Source: Anaerocolumna sp. | GTDB lineage: Bacteria; Bacillota; Clostridia; Lachnospirales; Lachnospiraceae | Assembly: GCA_029239975.1 (NCBI GenBank) | Contig: JARBTX010000011.1 | Coordinates: forward strand, 1 to 64,000 | Direction of reading: 5' to 3' | DNA length: 64,000 bases | In this document: piece after piece, positions 1 to 8,433 of the stretch | Layout of the letters: every line of letters begins with the position of its first letter | Numbering within the stretch: position 1 is the stretch's first letter | Made by a program: the position numbers and the translations under genes | Notes under the pieces: model-generated | The model's input: the letters and a program-made list of their open reading frames with translations, nothing else | Told to the model about the DNA's origin: nothing | Database searches by the model: none

Positions 1-323
1 CAATCATACATTTGCCATCCGTCACCTTTTGATGTATCCGCTTGACCTTCTCTATTGTAACCAGATCGTTGTTTAATCACTGTAACAACCATAAGTACTG
101 GAGCACTTTTTATGGCAGGTTGGTTAAAGCTAGGTACAAAATCTGCTACTTTTTCTTTTATCTCTTCTGTTGTAACAGCATAATAGCGAGTCACTTGAGA
201 GTTCTTCCAAGAAGGAGCAAAGGATGCAGCTTCTACTGCTTTCCTAATACATTCCATTGGCACTTTATCTGATTTATATTTTCGAACGCTTCTTCTTGAT
301 TTAATACATTCCATAAAATCCAT
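1..323 (-). CDS. Nitroreductase family protein (partial, C-terminus off the left edge)
   Basis: Only the N-terminal ~107 codons are in the window. The reading frame starts at an ATG at 323 preceded by AAAGGAG seven bases upstream and stays open to base 1. The start of the protein (MDFMECIKSRRSVRKYKSDK, then a PSWKNSQ-like segment) is the typical opening of the NAD(P)H:FMN nitroreductase fold, where SRRSVRKY contacts the FMN phosphate. Members are cytosolic flavin reductases of varied substrate; the substrate here cannot be told. It lies 64 bp downstream of the mechanosensitive channel gene on the same strand and could be cotranscribed with it. Confidence 0.8.
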   Translation of the reverse strand, partial: MDFMECIKSRRSVRKYKSDKVPMECIRKAVEAASFAPSWKNSQVTRYYAVTTEEIKEKVADFVPSFNQPAIKSAPVLMVVTVIKQRSGYNREGQADTSKGDGWQMYD

Positions 324-387
324 AATAATCTCCTTTAAAATCGTTTCGCAAATTATTTATAACATAAACCAAACCAGAATACCAGTA

Positions 388-1617
388 TTAATTCCTTATG
401 TTCCTTAAGTCGTAACCAGTTGGATTTTGGAATACTCTTAATTCAAATTCTCCTGCTACTGCTAATATATGATCAAATAAATCTGCTTGAATTCTTTCAT
501 AATTCGCCCAATCGGTACTATCAGTAAATGCATATATTTCAAGTGGTAACCCATATTCATTCGGTTGTAGTTGCCTAACGATTTTGTTCATTCCTTTGTG
601 TATTCCTGGATAATCAGACACATAATTTTGAATATAGGTTCGGAATGTACCTATATTCGTAAGGTGTCTCCCATTAATAAGTAAATCATCTTCTAAGGAG
701 TTCTCTTCATTATATTTTTTAAGCTCAGCTTCCTTCTCAAGGATATAATCCGTTAAATAGTGTATTTTTTTAAACTTTTCAATCATTTCTTGACTACAAA
801 ACTTGATGCTGGCAGTATCAATATAAATAGGACGTTTTATTCTTCTTCCACCAGATTCCTGCATACCCCTCCAATTCTTAAAAGAATCAGAGACCAAGGT
901 ATACGCTGGTATTGTTACTATGGTTTTATCAAAATTTTGAACCTTAACTGTATTAAGGGTAACTTCAATTACTTCTCCGTCTGCACCGTACTTTGACATT
1001 TCAATCCAATCTCCGATACGTAACATATTGTTACTGGTAAATTGAATACCCGCTACAAAACCTAATATGGAATCCTTGAATACTAAGGAGAATACAGCAG
1101 TCAATGCTCCGATTCCGCTAAGTAATGCTAAAGGCCTCTCACCCATAAGATTCGCTATAGTTATAATTCCTACAATAATATATAAAACAATTTTTACGAT
1201 TTGTATTAATCCTTTAATTGGGCGGACTTTTGATATCGGATAGGTTTTATATATATCATTAAATGCATCAAGTAATGCATCTATGATAAATGTTATTATA
1301 ATGAAAATGTAAGCCAATACAATTCTATGGATAAACACTGCATAATACTTAAATGCTGGTGCAAAATTATACACAATAATAGCAGGAACAATATGTGCAA
1401 GCCTATGAAAAACACGCCTTTTAAGCATTATATTATCCCATTGGTATTTACTATGTTCGATATACTTTGTTAATAATTTTAATATTATCTTCCTTACAAT
1501 AAGGTTAACCACTACACATAAAATTAAAATTAGTATAATTAAAATTCCACCTGATAAATATTCTGCATAGATACGATTCATACCTCGATCTATAAACACA
1601 TCTTTAAAATAATCCAT
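388..1617 (-). CDS. MscS-family mechanosensitive ion channel (YbdG-like)
   Basis: 409 aa when started at the ATG at 1617, which has AAAGGG eight bases upstream; a longer frame to 1692 exists but has no ribosome binding site at its start. Several hydrophobic membrane segments occupy roughly residues 20-170, followed by the MscS pore/beta-domain region (GIGALTAVFSLVFKDSILGF, then a FTSNNMLRIGDWIEM stretch) and a soluble C-terminal domain. Length and architecture fit the YbdG/MscM-like subgroup, which opens under membrane tension to release solutes. Function in osmotic downshock is family knowledge. Ordinary composition, no defects seen. Confidence 0.85.
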   Translation of the reverse strand: MDYFKDVFIDRGMNRIYAEYLSGGILIILILILCVVVNLIVRKIILKLLTKYIEHSKYQWDNIMLKRRVFHRLAHIVPAIIVYNFAPAFKYYAVFIHRIVLAYIFIIITFIIDALLDAFNDIYKTYPISKVRPIKGLIQIVKIVLYIIVGIITIANLMGERPLALLSGIGALTAVFSLVFKDSILGFVAGIQFTSNNMLRIGDWIEMSKYGADGEVIEVTLNTVKVQNFDKTIVTIPAYTLVSDSFKNWRGMQESGGRRIKRPIYIDTASIKFCSQEMIEKFKKIHYLTDYILEKEAELKKYNEENSLEDDLLINGRHLTNIGTFRTYIQNYVSDYPGIHKGMNKIVRQLQPNEYGLPLEIYAFTDSTDWANYERIQADLFDHILAVAGEFELRVFQNPTGYDLRNIRN

Positions 1618-1784
1618 CGAAATACCCTTTCTATAAAATGATACTGTGTTTATAATAAACAGTTTCTCTTTATATGAAATATGCAAGAACAAACTTGTTC
1701 ATTCCTATTCTATTATGATATGTACGATGAAAAAATTAATACATTTATAAATTGTTGTTCTTGTTTATTACTATTTTTTATCTA

Positions 1785-2051
1785 TTACCACTTTTTATCC
1801 ATGTTCGGGCAATAATTTGTTGCTATCACAGCTCGAAGTTCAACAAAGCAACCGCATATTCTACACATACCATCAATTAGATTATCACATTCTTTACAAA
1901 GCGATAATCTACGTTCATATTCCTTTTGTTCTGCTTTTATGTCTTCATCCAGCCCTTTAATGTATTCATAGAGATTATGAAAATAAGTTCCTTCATCCAT
2001 TTCACTTAAAAGACACTTTTTACAAAACTTTTTATTTCCTGTTTCTTGCAT
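1785..2051 (-). CDS. Small cysteine-rich protein, DUF6171-like
   Basis: 88 aa, starts with MQETGNKKFCKKCLLSEM. It has eight cysteines in CxxC-type pairs (CKKC near residue 10, CKEC near 52, then CRICGC and a final Cys), suggesting one or two bound zinc ions. A highly charged helical stretch separates the two clusters. It resembles the DUF6171 group of small clostridial proteins of unknown role; that family name is from memory and not certain. AAAGGA lies about 12 bases before the ATG. It sits between the arabinofuranosidase and the channel gene, on the same strand but separated from the former by a terminator-like inverted repeat. Confidence 0.65.
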   Translation of the reverse strand: MQETGNKKFCKKCLLSEMDEGTYFHNLYEYIKGLDEDIKAEQKEYERRLSLCKECDNLIDGMCRICGCFVELRAVIATNYCPNMDKKW

Positions 2052-2114
2052 GTTAATCGTATGTCCTTTCTAGTATATCAAGTCAACGAAATTAGAATCA
2101 AACAAATTAAAATA

Positions 2115-2196
2115 GGAGCTGTTTCATTTCATATACCACATTATACTGCTTTATGAATGCAAATAATATAGTATAAAAAATGTAAAACAGCTCCTA
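2115..2196 (-). terminator. Long inverted repeat downstream of GH51 gene, probable terminator
   Basis: A perfect 12-bp inverted repeat (TAGGAGCTGTTT / AAACAGCTCCTA, arms 2185-2196 and 2115-2126) encloses a ~58-nt AT-rich loop. On the minus strand it lies just after the GH51 stop and is followed by TTTTAATTTG. The loop is longer than in a standard intrinsic terminator. Confidence 0.5.
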
Positions 2197-2211
2197 TATA
2201 ATTTTTATCTT

Positions 2212-3684
2212 CTACTTTACAGTTAAATGAATAACACTACATGGTGGGATTGTAAAATCAACACCTTTTTCAGTTATCTTAAAATCTGTAAAAACTTCAG
2301 TTTGTACTACATTTGGATTATCAAACGTATTATGAGCATTCATCTTATTTGTAAGTATTTCACCTTTCACAGATGTTACTTTCATATCTAAAATGGTGCT
2401 AGTAATATCATAAGCGTCTGTTGCTGAAAGATTATTAATTGTAATATTTAAGTTGCCATTCTCATCAATAGAAGCTGATTCATGTAAATTTTGAACTTTA
2501 ATTTCATCTACACCAATTTCATTTACTTCAACAAAACTATCTACAAGAGTTGCATCTTGATGACACTTATACATATTAAATACATGGTATGTAGGTGTTA
2601 ACAACATCTTTTCGCCTTCTGTTAAGATAACAGATTGTAATACGTTTACTAATTGTGCTATATTTGCAATTCTTACACGGTCACTATGTTTATTAAAAAT
2701 GTTTAAGTTAATACCAGCTACCAACGCATCTCTCATGGTATTTTGTTGATATAAAAATCCTGGATTTGTACCAGGTTCAACATTATGCCAACAACCCCAT
2801 TCATCTACAGCTAATGCTATACGTTTCTTTGGATCATAACGATCCATGATTTCTGAATGTCTGGTTACAAGTTCTTCCATAAAAAGAGTGTGCTTTAAGG
2901 TCTTGTACCAACCTTCAATATCAAATTCTGTTGCAGAACCTTTATCTTCCCAAGTTTTCTCAATTGTATAATAATGTAGTGATAACCCATCCATATATGG
3001 ATGTGCAATTCTCATGACAGTATCACACCAATTGTAATCATCGCTATTTGGGCCACATGCAACTTTAAATAATTTATTGCCACCATAATTACGACAATAA
3101 GTCTGATATCTTCTATATTCATTGGCATAATACTCTGGAGTCATATTTCCACCGCAACCCCAATTTTCATTACCTACACCAAATAATCTAACCTTCCAAG
3201 GATCATTTTTACCGTTTTTTGTTCTTAAATCAGCCATAGGGGATACGCCTTCAAAGGTCATGTATTCCACCCACTCAGACATTTCTTGTACAGTTCCACT
3301 ACCTAAATTACCAGCTATGTAAGGCTCACAATCAACTTGTTCACATAATTCCAAGAATTCATGTGTACCAAAACTATTATCTTCTACTACACCACCCCAG
3401 TGAGTATTAATCATACGTTTACGATTTTCTTTTGGTCCAATTCCATCCTTCCAGTGGTATTCATCTGCAAAACATCCACCTGGCCAGCGAAGTTGTGGTA
3501 TCTTTAATTCCTTTAAGGCTTCCACTACATCTGTTCTCATACCATTTTTATTTGGTATTTTAGAATCTTCTCCAACATATAAACCTTCATAGATACATCT
3601 TCCAAGATGCTCTGAAAAATGTCCATAGATATCCTTGTCAATTTTGGACTTTTTGTTACCTACATTAATAACTAACTTGTTCAT
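2212..3684 (-). CDS. Alpha-L-arabinofuranosidase, GH51
   Basis: 490 aa, full family length. It removes terminal alpha-L-arabinofuranose from arabinoxylan or arabinan oligosaccharides (EC 3.2.1.55). No signal peptide, so it acts on imported oligosaccharides in the cytoplasm. Visible signatures: the [13 protein letters not shown] substrate-site block (~67-78), the acid/base Glu173 in [11 protein letters not shown] and the nucleophile Glu295 in [10 protein letters not shown], followed by the beta-sandwich domain. GGAGG lies seven bases before the ATG. It is monocistronic: a strong promoter at 3828-3856, three phased palindromes in the leader, and a downstream inverted repeat. The gene is probably sugar-inducible. 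Confidence 0.93.
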   Translation of the reverse strand: MNKLVINVGNKKSKIDKDIYGHFSEHLGRCIYEGLYVGEDSKIPNKNGMRTDVVEALKELKIPQLRWPGGCFADEYHWKDGIGPKENRKRMINTHWGGVVEDNSFGTHEFLELCEQVDCEPYIAGNLGSGTVQEMSEWVEYMTFEGVSPMADLRTKNGKNDPWKVRLFGVGNENWGCGGNMTPEYYANEYRRYQTYCRNYGGNKLFKVACGPNSDDYNWCDTVMRIAHPYMDGLSLHYYTIEKTWEDKGSATEFDIEGWYKTLKHTLFMEELVTRHSEIMDRYDPKKRIALAVDEWGCWHNVEPGTNPGFLYQQNTMRDALVAGINLNIFNKHSDRVRIANIAQLVNVLQSVILTEGEKMLLTPTYHVFNMYKCHQDATLVDSFVEVNEIGVDEIKVQNLHESASIDENGNLNITINNLSATDAYDITSTILDMKVTSVKGEILTNKMNAHNTFDNPNVVQTEVFTDFKITEKGVDFTIPPCSVIHLTVK

Positions 3685-3701
3685 ACTATACCTCCGTATA
3701 C

Positions 3702-3798
3702 TTTAGGATATTCTAAATTAATTTATACATATTGCACGATACTTTAGAGTATTTTAAACATGTAAATAGCGCTTTAAAATACTTTAGTGCATACTAAA
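3702..3798. promoter_or_regulatory. Three phased operator-like palindromes (TTTAG-N6-CTAAA type)
   Basis: Three 16-bp palindromes lie in the leader of the GH51 gene: TTTAGGATATTCTAAA (3702-3717), TTTAGAGTATTTTAAA (3743-3758) and TTTAGTGCATACTAAA (3783-3798). Start-to-start spacing is 41 and 40 bp, about four helical turns, so all face the same side of the DNA. A fourth half-site (TTTAAAATACTTTAG) overlaps the last. They lie downstream of the promoter, which suits a repressor roadblock. The cognate regulator is not in the window. Confidence 0.6.
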
Positions 3799-3827
3799 TT
3801 ATTTTACATATATCTTAATTTATTAAT

Positions 3828-3856
3828 ATTTTACAATAACTATAATACTTTGTCAA
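3828..3856 (-). promoter_or_regulatory. Sigma-A promoter of the GH51 gene
   Basis: On the minus strand TTGACA (3851-3856) and TAAAAT (3828-3833) are separated by exactly 17 bp. Transcription would start near 3820, giving a leader of ~135 nt that carries the three palindromes. Confidence 0.75.
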
Positions 3857-3932
3857 TGTCAGAAACTATTACAATATGTGTATTCCTATATATAATAATT
3901 ATAGTATAGATGATATTTTCTCTTAAAATAGA

Positions 3933-3960
3933 AAAACAAGGGTTTATTTTCCCTTGTTTT
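3933..3960 (-). terminator. Intrinsic terminator after the esterase gene
   Basis: Perfect 10-bp stem AAAACAAGGG (3933-3942) / CCCTTGTTTT (3951-3960) with an 8-nt loop, T-rich on both sides. It is placed just downstream of the minus-strand esterase gene ending at 4031. Confidence 0.8.
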
Positions 3961-4030
3961 TAACTAATATTTTATATTATATTTTTAGCCATTCAGAATT
4001 TATTCGTTTCATATTATAATAAAATTAAAT

Positions 4031-4855
4031 TTAATCATAAATAAAACGAATCGCCATATCAATCCAATCAGAAGTTACATGATTTTGTCCATATTTCCAA
4101 TCTCCGTAAACTAAATGATTGCCTAGAGACAAACCATGCCATCCTCTGCGATAGATATGTAGTTCAGTAGGTATTTTATGTTCCATTAAAGCAGTTGCAA
4201 ATAACATTGAATTTTGAACAGGTACTAAATCATCTTCATAAGTATGCCATAAGAAAGTAATTGGAGTATCCTTGCTTACTTGTTTTTCTAAACTATTAAG
4301 TTCAAGTAATTTCTCTGATTCATTCTCTTCACCTAATAGGTTTTCAAAAGAGCCACGATGTGCAAATTCACCACTGGTGATTACCGGATATGCTAATATT
4401 AAACGGTTTGGATTAATTCCATACGCTTTATCACCAAGTATCTCTTTTATATAAGAGTTATTCCAATGCACCCCTGTAGATGCTGCCAAGTGCCCACCTG
4501 CGGAAAAACCACATACACTGATATTATCCGGATCAATGTTGTATTCTTCTGCATGCTCTCTGATGTATTTTATAGATAATAGCGCTTCACATAAAGCTTG
4601 CGGAAATCTCACTGGTGCAACATGATAATTTAATACAAAAGCACAGATACCTTCTGATATAAACTTAAGTGCTATGGCTTCATTTTCCCTACTTGAAGTA
4701 AATCCATAACCACCACCTGGTAAAACAAGAACAGCAGGATGAACCCTTCTCATATCTACTTCAATGGTATTGTCAGGTATATAACCTGTTAGCATTGCAG
4801 GTTTTTCAACCAATGGATCCAGATTGTTCCTAATTTCAGTTTGTACATATCTCAT
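4031..4855 (-). CDS. Alpha/beta-hydrolase, acetyl-esterase-like (BD-FAE/AXE type)
   Basis: 274 aa from the ATG at 4855, preceded by AAGGAG; a longer frame to 4957 has no matching ribosome binding site. The oxyanion block LPGGGYGF (~45-52), the nucleophile elbow GFSAGG (Ser118), an Asp in TYEDDLVP and the His in GWHGLSLG give a complete Ser-Asp-His triad of the esterase/lipase group that includes bacterial xylan acetyl esterases. There is no signal peptide, so it probably deacetylates imported xylo-oligosaccharides. The flanking GH51 and ROK kinase genes support a hemicellulose role. Exact substrate unknown. Confidence 0.8.
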   Translation of the reverse strand: MRYVQTEIRNNLDPLVEKPAMLTGYIPDNTIEVDMRRVHPAVLVLPGGGYGFTSSRENEAIALKFISEGICAFVLNYHVAPVRFPQALCEALLSIKYIREHAEEYNIDPDNISVCGFSAGGHLAASTGVHWNNSYIKEILGDKAYGINPNRLILAYPVITSGEFAHRGSFENLLGEENESEKLLELNSLEKQVSKDTPITFLWHTYEDDLVPVQNSMLFATALMEHKIPTELHIYRRGWHGLSLGNHLVYGDWKYGQNHVTSDWIDMAIRFIYD

Positions 4856-5192
4856 CTTTACATATCTCCTTTGATATCTCTTTTGGTTTCCCAAAAATTC
4901 AAGTCTTAAACTTAGAAAAGATTGATTACTAATAAGCTTAAAAAAAGTATAACACAAAAAATTATTTCTTCAATAAAAGTACTAATATTTCTTCTATTTC
5001 ATTCTATATTTTTTTATGAATTTAGGGTAAAATAAGATTAAATCATTCCTATATTACTATTTAAAATTACATTTAATTTTACATCAATGATAGGGTATAT
5101 AAAAATGAATAATTGTTTTTCTTTTTTAACGCTACTACAGCCTTAAACTTTTATTCATTCTAAATGAAAACAAATTATGGAGGTACATATAA

Positions 5193-6068
5193 ATGATATT
5201 TGGTGCACTGGAAGCTGGTGGAACTAAAATGGTTCTAGCAATTGGAAATGAACACGGTGAAATATTAGAACAGACATCCATACCGACAGAAACTCCTGAT
5301 ATAACCATGCCAAAAATTATTGATTATTTTAAAACGAAAGAAATAAAAGCATTAGGTATTGGCTCATTTGGACCGATTGATTTAAATAGACAATCTGCTA
5401 CGTATGGATTTATTACGTCAACTCCAAAGTTATCATGGGCAAACTATAATATTGTTGGTACAATAAAAGAAGCTCTGCAGGTTCCAATTGGTTTTGATAC
5501 GGATGTAAACGGGTCTGCATTAGGAGAAGCAACTTGGGGTAGTACAAGAGATGTTGCTTTTAGTATCTACATTACAATAGGTACTGGAATTGGAATAGGT
5601 GTATACCAAAACGGTAGCCTGCTACATGGCATGCTTCATCCTGAAGGTGGTCATATCTTATTAAATAAACATGAAAATGATTCCTTTTTAGGTGTATGTC
5701 CTTATCATCCAAATTGTTTTGAAGGGTTAGCATCTGGCCCATCTATTGAAAAACGTTGGGGTAAAAAAGCAGATCAATTAAAAGATAACAATGAAGTATG
5801 GGAAATGGAAGCATATTACTTAGCGCAAGCCATTGTAAATTATATTTTAGTATTATCTCCACATCGAATTGTTCTAGGTGGTGGAGTGATGCACCAGGAA
5901 CAACTCTTCCCACTTATTCGAAATAAGGTAAAAGAACTATTAAATGGTTATGTTAAAACTCCTGAACTTGAAAATTTAGATGACTATATTGTTCCTGCCG
6001 CTTTAAATGATAACCAAGGTATAATGGGATGTATCCAGCTTGCTAAAATGGAATTAGGAATTAAGTAA
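5193..6068 (+). CDS. ROK-family sugar kinase (fructokinase-like), copy 1
   Basis: 291 aa, full length. It phosphorylates a hexose, most likely fructose, with ATP in the cytoplasm (family EC 2.7.1.4). It shows the N-terminal phosphate loop GALEAGGTKMV, the central GSFGPIDL and TDVNGSALGEATWG blocks, the GTGIGIG ATP loop and the zinc-site segment around GHILL and CPYHPNCFE. GGAGG lies nine bases before the ATG. A paralog about 80% identical by eye lies at 25828-26706 on the opposite strand. Monocistronic, ending in a terminator shared with the DUF951 gene. Confidence 0.88.
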   Translation: MIFGALEAGGTKMVLAIGNEHGEILEQTSIPTETPDITMPKIIDYFKTKEIKALGIGSFGPIDLNRQSATYGFITSTPKLSWANYNIVGTIKEALQVPIGFDTDVNGSALGEATWGSTRDVAFSIYITIGTGIGIGVYQNGSLLHGMLHPEGGHILLNKHENDSFLGVCPYHPNCFEGLASGPSIEKRWGKKADQLKDNNEVWEMEAYYLAQAIVNYILVLSPHRIVLGGGVMHQEQLFPLIRNKVKELLNGYVKTPELENLDDYIVPAALNDNQGIMGCIQLAKMELGIK

Positions 6069-6120
6069 ATCCTTTTTATTTAAAATAAATTAACTAAAAC
6101 TCATTTAACTAGATAAAACT

Positions 6121-6164
6121 AAAAGCTTTTGGATTACGTGTTTCACACCGTTCCAAAAGCTTTT
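6121..6164. terminator. Bidirectional terminator between ROK kinase and DUF951 genes
   Basis: 13-bp perfect stem AAAAGCTTTTGGA (6121-6133) / TCCAAAAGCTTTT (6152-6164), with a T run on the plus strand and an A run before the stem that serves the minus strand. It lies between convergent genes. Confidence 0.85.
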
Positions 6165-6166
6165 TT

Positions 6167-6358
6167 CTATTGAATATTTTCCTTTTTTGTGATTTGTCTA
6201 ATATTCTTTTCCACTAATTTTCTAGGTATCATAACTTGGTGTCCGCAACCTTGGCATTTCAAACGAAAATCCATTCCAACTCGAAGTACCTCCCAAAGAC
6301 TACTACCACAAGGATGTTGTTTTTTTAATTTGATTACATCTCCTACATTAATATCCAT
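6167..6358 (-). CDS. DUF951 domain-containing protein
   Basis: 63 aa. MDINVGDVIKLKKQHPCGSS followed by a RLKCQGCGHQVMIPR block is the characteristic small Firmicutes DUF951 protein, with three cysteines of possible zinc-binding use. AGGAG lies seven bases before the start. Members are often found near replication or mechanosensitive-channel genes; the role is unknown. Convergent with the ROK kinase gene and sharing its terminator. Confidence 0.85.
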   Translation of the reverse strand: MDINVGDVIKLKKQHPCGSSLWEVLRVGMDFRLKCQGCGHQVMIPRKLVEKNIRQITKKENIQ

Positions 6359-6554
6359 ATAATTCTCCTTTCACTCTAACTTACTTAATAGGCATTTACG
6401 AAACTATATATTTATCAAACTGCTTATACAGTAAGGATTTTCTAGCTTCAGTTGCCCTAAGGGGCAACATTTAAAATACCTTTATATAAAAATACATAGA
6501 ATTTTGATATATAAAATTGGCATTATTTACCTGACAAAAAATTAAAATTACCCC

Positions 6555-6603
6555 TTGCATTTTAAATCTACATGATGTAGTATATCAATATAGCACATGT
6601 AGT
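6555..6603 (+). promoter_or_regulatory. Promoter with overlapping dyads upstream of trhA
   Basis: TTGCAT (6555-6560), 17 bp, TAGTAT (6578-6583). A palindrome CTACATGATGTAG (6568-6580) sits in the spacer and covers the -10. A second, related half-site CACATGTAGT (6594-6603) lies just after it and is followed by ACTACTTCATGT. The arrangement suggests a repressor; the CTACAT/ATGTAG half-sites recall BlaI/CopY-type operators, which is only a resemblance. Confidence 0.5.
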
Positions 6604-6705
6604 TTTGATTACTACTTCATGTAATTACCATCTCTAATACATAATGATTTTCATTATTTTACAAATAATAAATAAAAATAATTAAAAAGAAAGGATTGAT
6701 TCATT

Positions 6706-7377
6706 ATGGCAAAAAACGTTATGAAACCAAAAGATCCGGGTAGTGCAATTACCCATTTTATAGGAATGTTGATGGCTTTATTTTCAACATTACCATTGTT
6801 AATCAAAGCATCAAAAGCACCTGACAGTGTACATTTTATTTCACTTGGTATTTTTGCTATTAGTATGATTCTTTTATATACTGCAAGCACAGTATATCAT
6901 ACTTTTGATTTAACTGACAAGATTAACAAACGACTTAAAAAATTTGATCATATGATGATTTTTATATTGATCGCTGGAACCTATACTCCAGTATGTTTGA
7001 TTGTTTTAGGTGGTAAAGTTGGCATAACCTTATTATTGATTATTTGGGGAATGGCACTGCTTGGAATGGGCTTAAAAGCCTTTTGGGTATATTGTCCAAA
7101 GTGGGTATCTTCTATTATTTATATTGCAATGGGATGGACTTGTGTATTAGCCTTTTCACCATTACTTAACGCACTACCAAGTGCAGCATTTAACTGGTTG
7201 TTAGCTGGTGGTATTATATATACCGTAGGTGGTGTGATTTATGCTTTGAAACTTCCGATTTTTAATAATAAGCATAAAAATTTTGGTTCTCATGAAATTT
7301 TTCACTTATTCTGTTTAGGTGGTAGCGCATGTCACTTTATATTAATGTATGAATTTGTGGCCGCTATGCCTTTATAA
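6706..7377 (+). CDS. trhA: PAQR-family membrane homeostasis protein TrhA (hemolysin III family)
   Basis: 223 aa with about seven membrane segments. GSAITHFIGM near residue 12, STVYHTF near 66 and the C-terminal HEIFHLFCLGGSACHF segment supply the conserved histidines of the PAQR/hemolysin III metal site. In bacteria TrhA is linked to membrane energetics and fluidity; it is an inner-membrane protein. GAAAGGA precedes the ATG. The promoter carries dyad repeats that suggest induction. The perR-type gene follows after a large hairpin and has its own promoter. Confidence 0.88.
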   Translation: MAKNVMKPKDPGSAITHFIGMLMALFSTLPLLIKASKAPDSVHFISLGIFAISMILLYTASTVYHTFDLTDKINKRLKKFDHMMIFILIAGTYTPVCLIVLGGKVGITLLLIIWGMALLGMGLKAFWVYCPKWVSSIIYIAMGWTCVLAFSPLLNALPSAAFNWLLAGGIIYTVGGVIYALKLPIFNNKHKNFGSHEIFHLFCLGGSACHFILMYEFVAAMPL

Positions 7378-7440
7378 TAGTTATAAGTATAAGTATGAAA
7401 TGTATATATATAAAACTTATTAATAAATCTAACGATACAT

Positions 7441-7508
7441 GAAAGAGCTAATTATATCGGTCTACTCATTGTTAGAAGCAATGAATAATTGATATAATTA
7501 GCTCTTTC
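7441..7508 (+). terminator. Large perfect hairpin with nested stem after trhA
   Basis: An 18-bp perfect stem (7441-7458 with 7491-7508, GAAAGAGCTAATTATATC and its complement) encloses a second stem TCATTG/CAATGA. It is followed by TTTCGCTTTTTC. Probably the trhA terminator, but unusually elaborate. Confidence 0.65.
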
Positions 7509-7520
7509 TTTCGCTTTTTC

Positions 7521-7567
7521 TTGACTTTACAAAAATACTCTGTTATATTAATAATGATTACTATTAT
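7521..7567 (+). promoter_or_regulatory. perR promoter with Per-box-like operator
   Basis: TTGACT (7521-7526), 17 bp, TATATT (7544-7549), then ATAATGATTACTATTAT (7551-7567), a close match to the Fur/PerR box (TTATAATNATTATAA type), placed over the transcription start. This suggests autoregulation. The same element in reverse complement is in front of the rubrerythrin gene. Confidence 0.7.
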
Positions 7568-7579
7568 CGGAGGTGATAT

Positions 7580-7969
7580 ATGTCTAATTTAAAGTTTAGC
7601 CGCCAACGAGAAACAATTAAAGAATATTTGGCAAATACAAAAGAACATCCCACTGCGGATATGATTTATATGAGTATACGAGAAACAAATCCGAATATAA
7701 GCCTTGGAACAGTATATCGTAACTTAAATCTTCTAGTAGATCAAGGTGAGATAATAAAGATATCCCATGGAACAGGGAGTGACAGGTTCGATGGGAACCC
7801 CAAACCACATTATCATTTTGTATGTACAGCATGTTCCTGTGTACAAGATATTGAGTTAGCACCGGGTGCTCTTGATCATATTAATTTAATCGCCTCTGCG
7901 AATTTTAATGGTGAAATCAAAGGACATTCAACTTTTTTCTATGGTCATTGTGCAAACTGTAAAAGATAA
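7580..7969 (+). CDS. perR: Fur-family peroxide regulator (PerR type)
   Basis: 129 aa. An N-terminal winged helix (ISLGTVYRNLNLL recognition region, ~40-52) is followed by a dimerisation domain with structural zinc cysteines Cys82/Cys85 and Cys124/Cys127. The regulatory metal site contains Asp71 (SDRFDGN) and His77/His79, as in PerR rather than Fur; oxidation of such a His in the iron form releases DNA. GGAGGTGATAT precedes the ATG. It has its own Per-box-like operator, and the adjacent reverse rubrerythrin gene has the same site, so peroxide-responsive repression of both is the likely circuit. The PerR assignment over Fur/Zur is inference. Confidence 0.82.
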   Translation: MSNLKFSRQRETIKEYLANTKEHPTADMIYMSIRETNPNISLGTVYRNLNLLVDQGEIIKISHGTGSDRFDGNPKPHYHFVCTACSCVQDIELAPGALDHINLIASANFNGEIKGHSTFFYGHCANCKR

Positions 7970-7997
7970 TTATGAAAGCTTAATATGTACCTTCCTA

Positions 7998-8023
7998 AAA
8001 ACCAAGAAGAATTTCTTGGTTTT
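7998..8023 (+). terminator. Intrinsic terminator of perR
   Basis: 11-bp stem AAAACCAAGAA (7998-8008) / TTCTTGGTTTT (8013-8023) with a short loop and a following T run. Confidence 0.85.
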
Positions 8024-8129
8024 TTATTACATTCATATATATGATAATACTATATCCACTTATCCTACACCATTTGATATAATGATTTACTATTGTTATT
8101 CATTCATATAATTCTTTTATAAATTTTAT

Positions 8130-8410
8130 TCTATATTTTAGTTCTTATATTTCGTTCTTTCATTTACATTTTTTCATTTCCTTCTTTTATTTCTTTCTTT
8201 CTTTATCTCGATGATTGCCTTTATTTTGATCATTGTCTTTATTTCACTCATATCTTTATTTTGTTCATTTCTTTACTTCACTCATTTCTTTATTTCACTA
8301 ATCACATTATTTTGTTCATTTCTTTATTTCACTCATTTCATTGTTTCATTCAATTCCTTTTTTAATCTTTTAGATAGAATATTATTCTTTACAATTATCA
8401 TATAAAAATA
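8130..8410. repeat. T-rich low-complexity region with 51-bp tandem repeat
   Basis: This ~280-bp stretch holds no convincing gene. It is very T-rich and contains two tandem copies of a 51-bp unit (8238-8288 and 8289-8339), each with TTTATTTCACT and TTTTGTTCATTTCTTTA blocks, plus degenerate shorter copies before and after. A 64-codon open frame across it encodes a repeated hydrophobic peptide but has no ribosome binding site. Confidence 0.6.
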
Positions 8411-8433
8411 TAGTAAATTTTTTAAATTAAGTA

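Noticed and set aside
1617-1692. 25-codon N-terminal extension of the MscS channel
   Set aside because: No ribosome binding site at 1692, while AAAGGG precedes the ATG at 1617 and the family N-terminus fits there.
8211-8405. Open frame of 64 codons encoding a repeated hydrophobic peptide
   Set aside because: Made of the 51-bp tandem repeat in a T-rich tract, no ribosome binding site, extreme Phe/Leu composition; treated as noncoding repeat.
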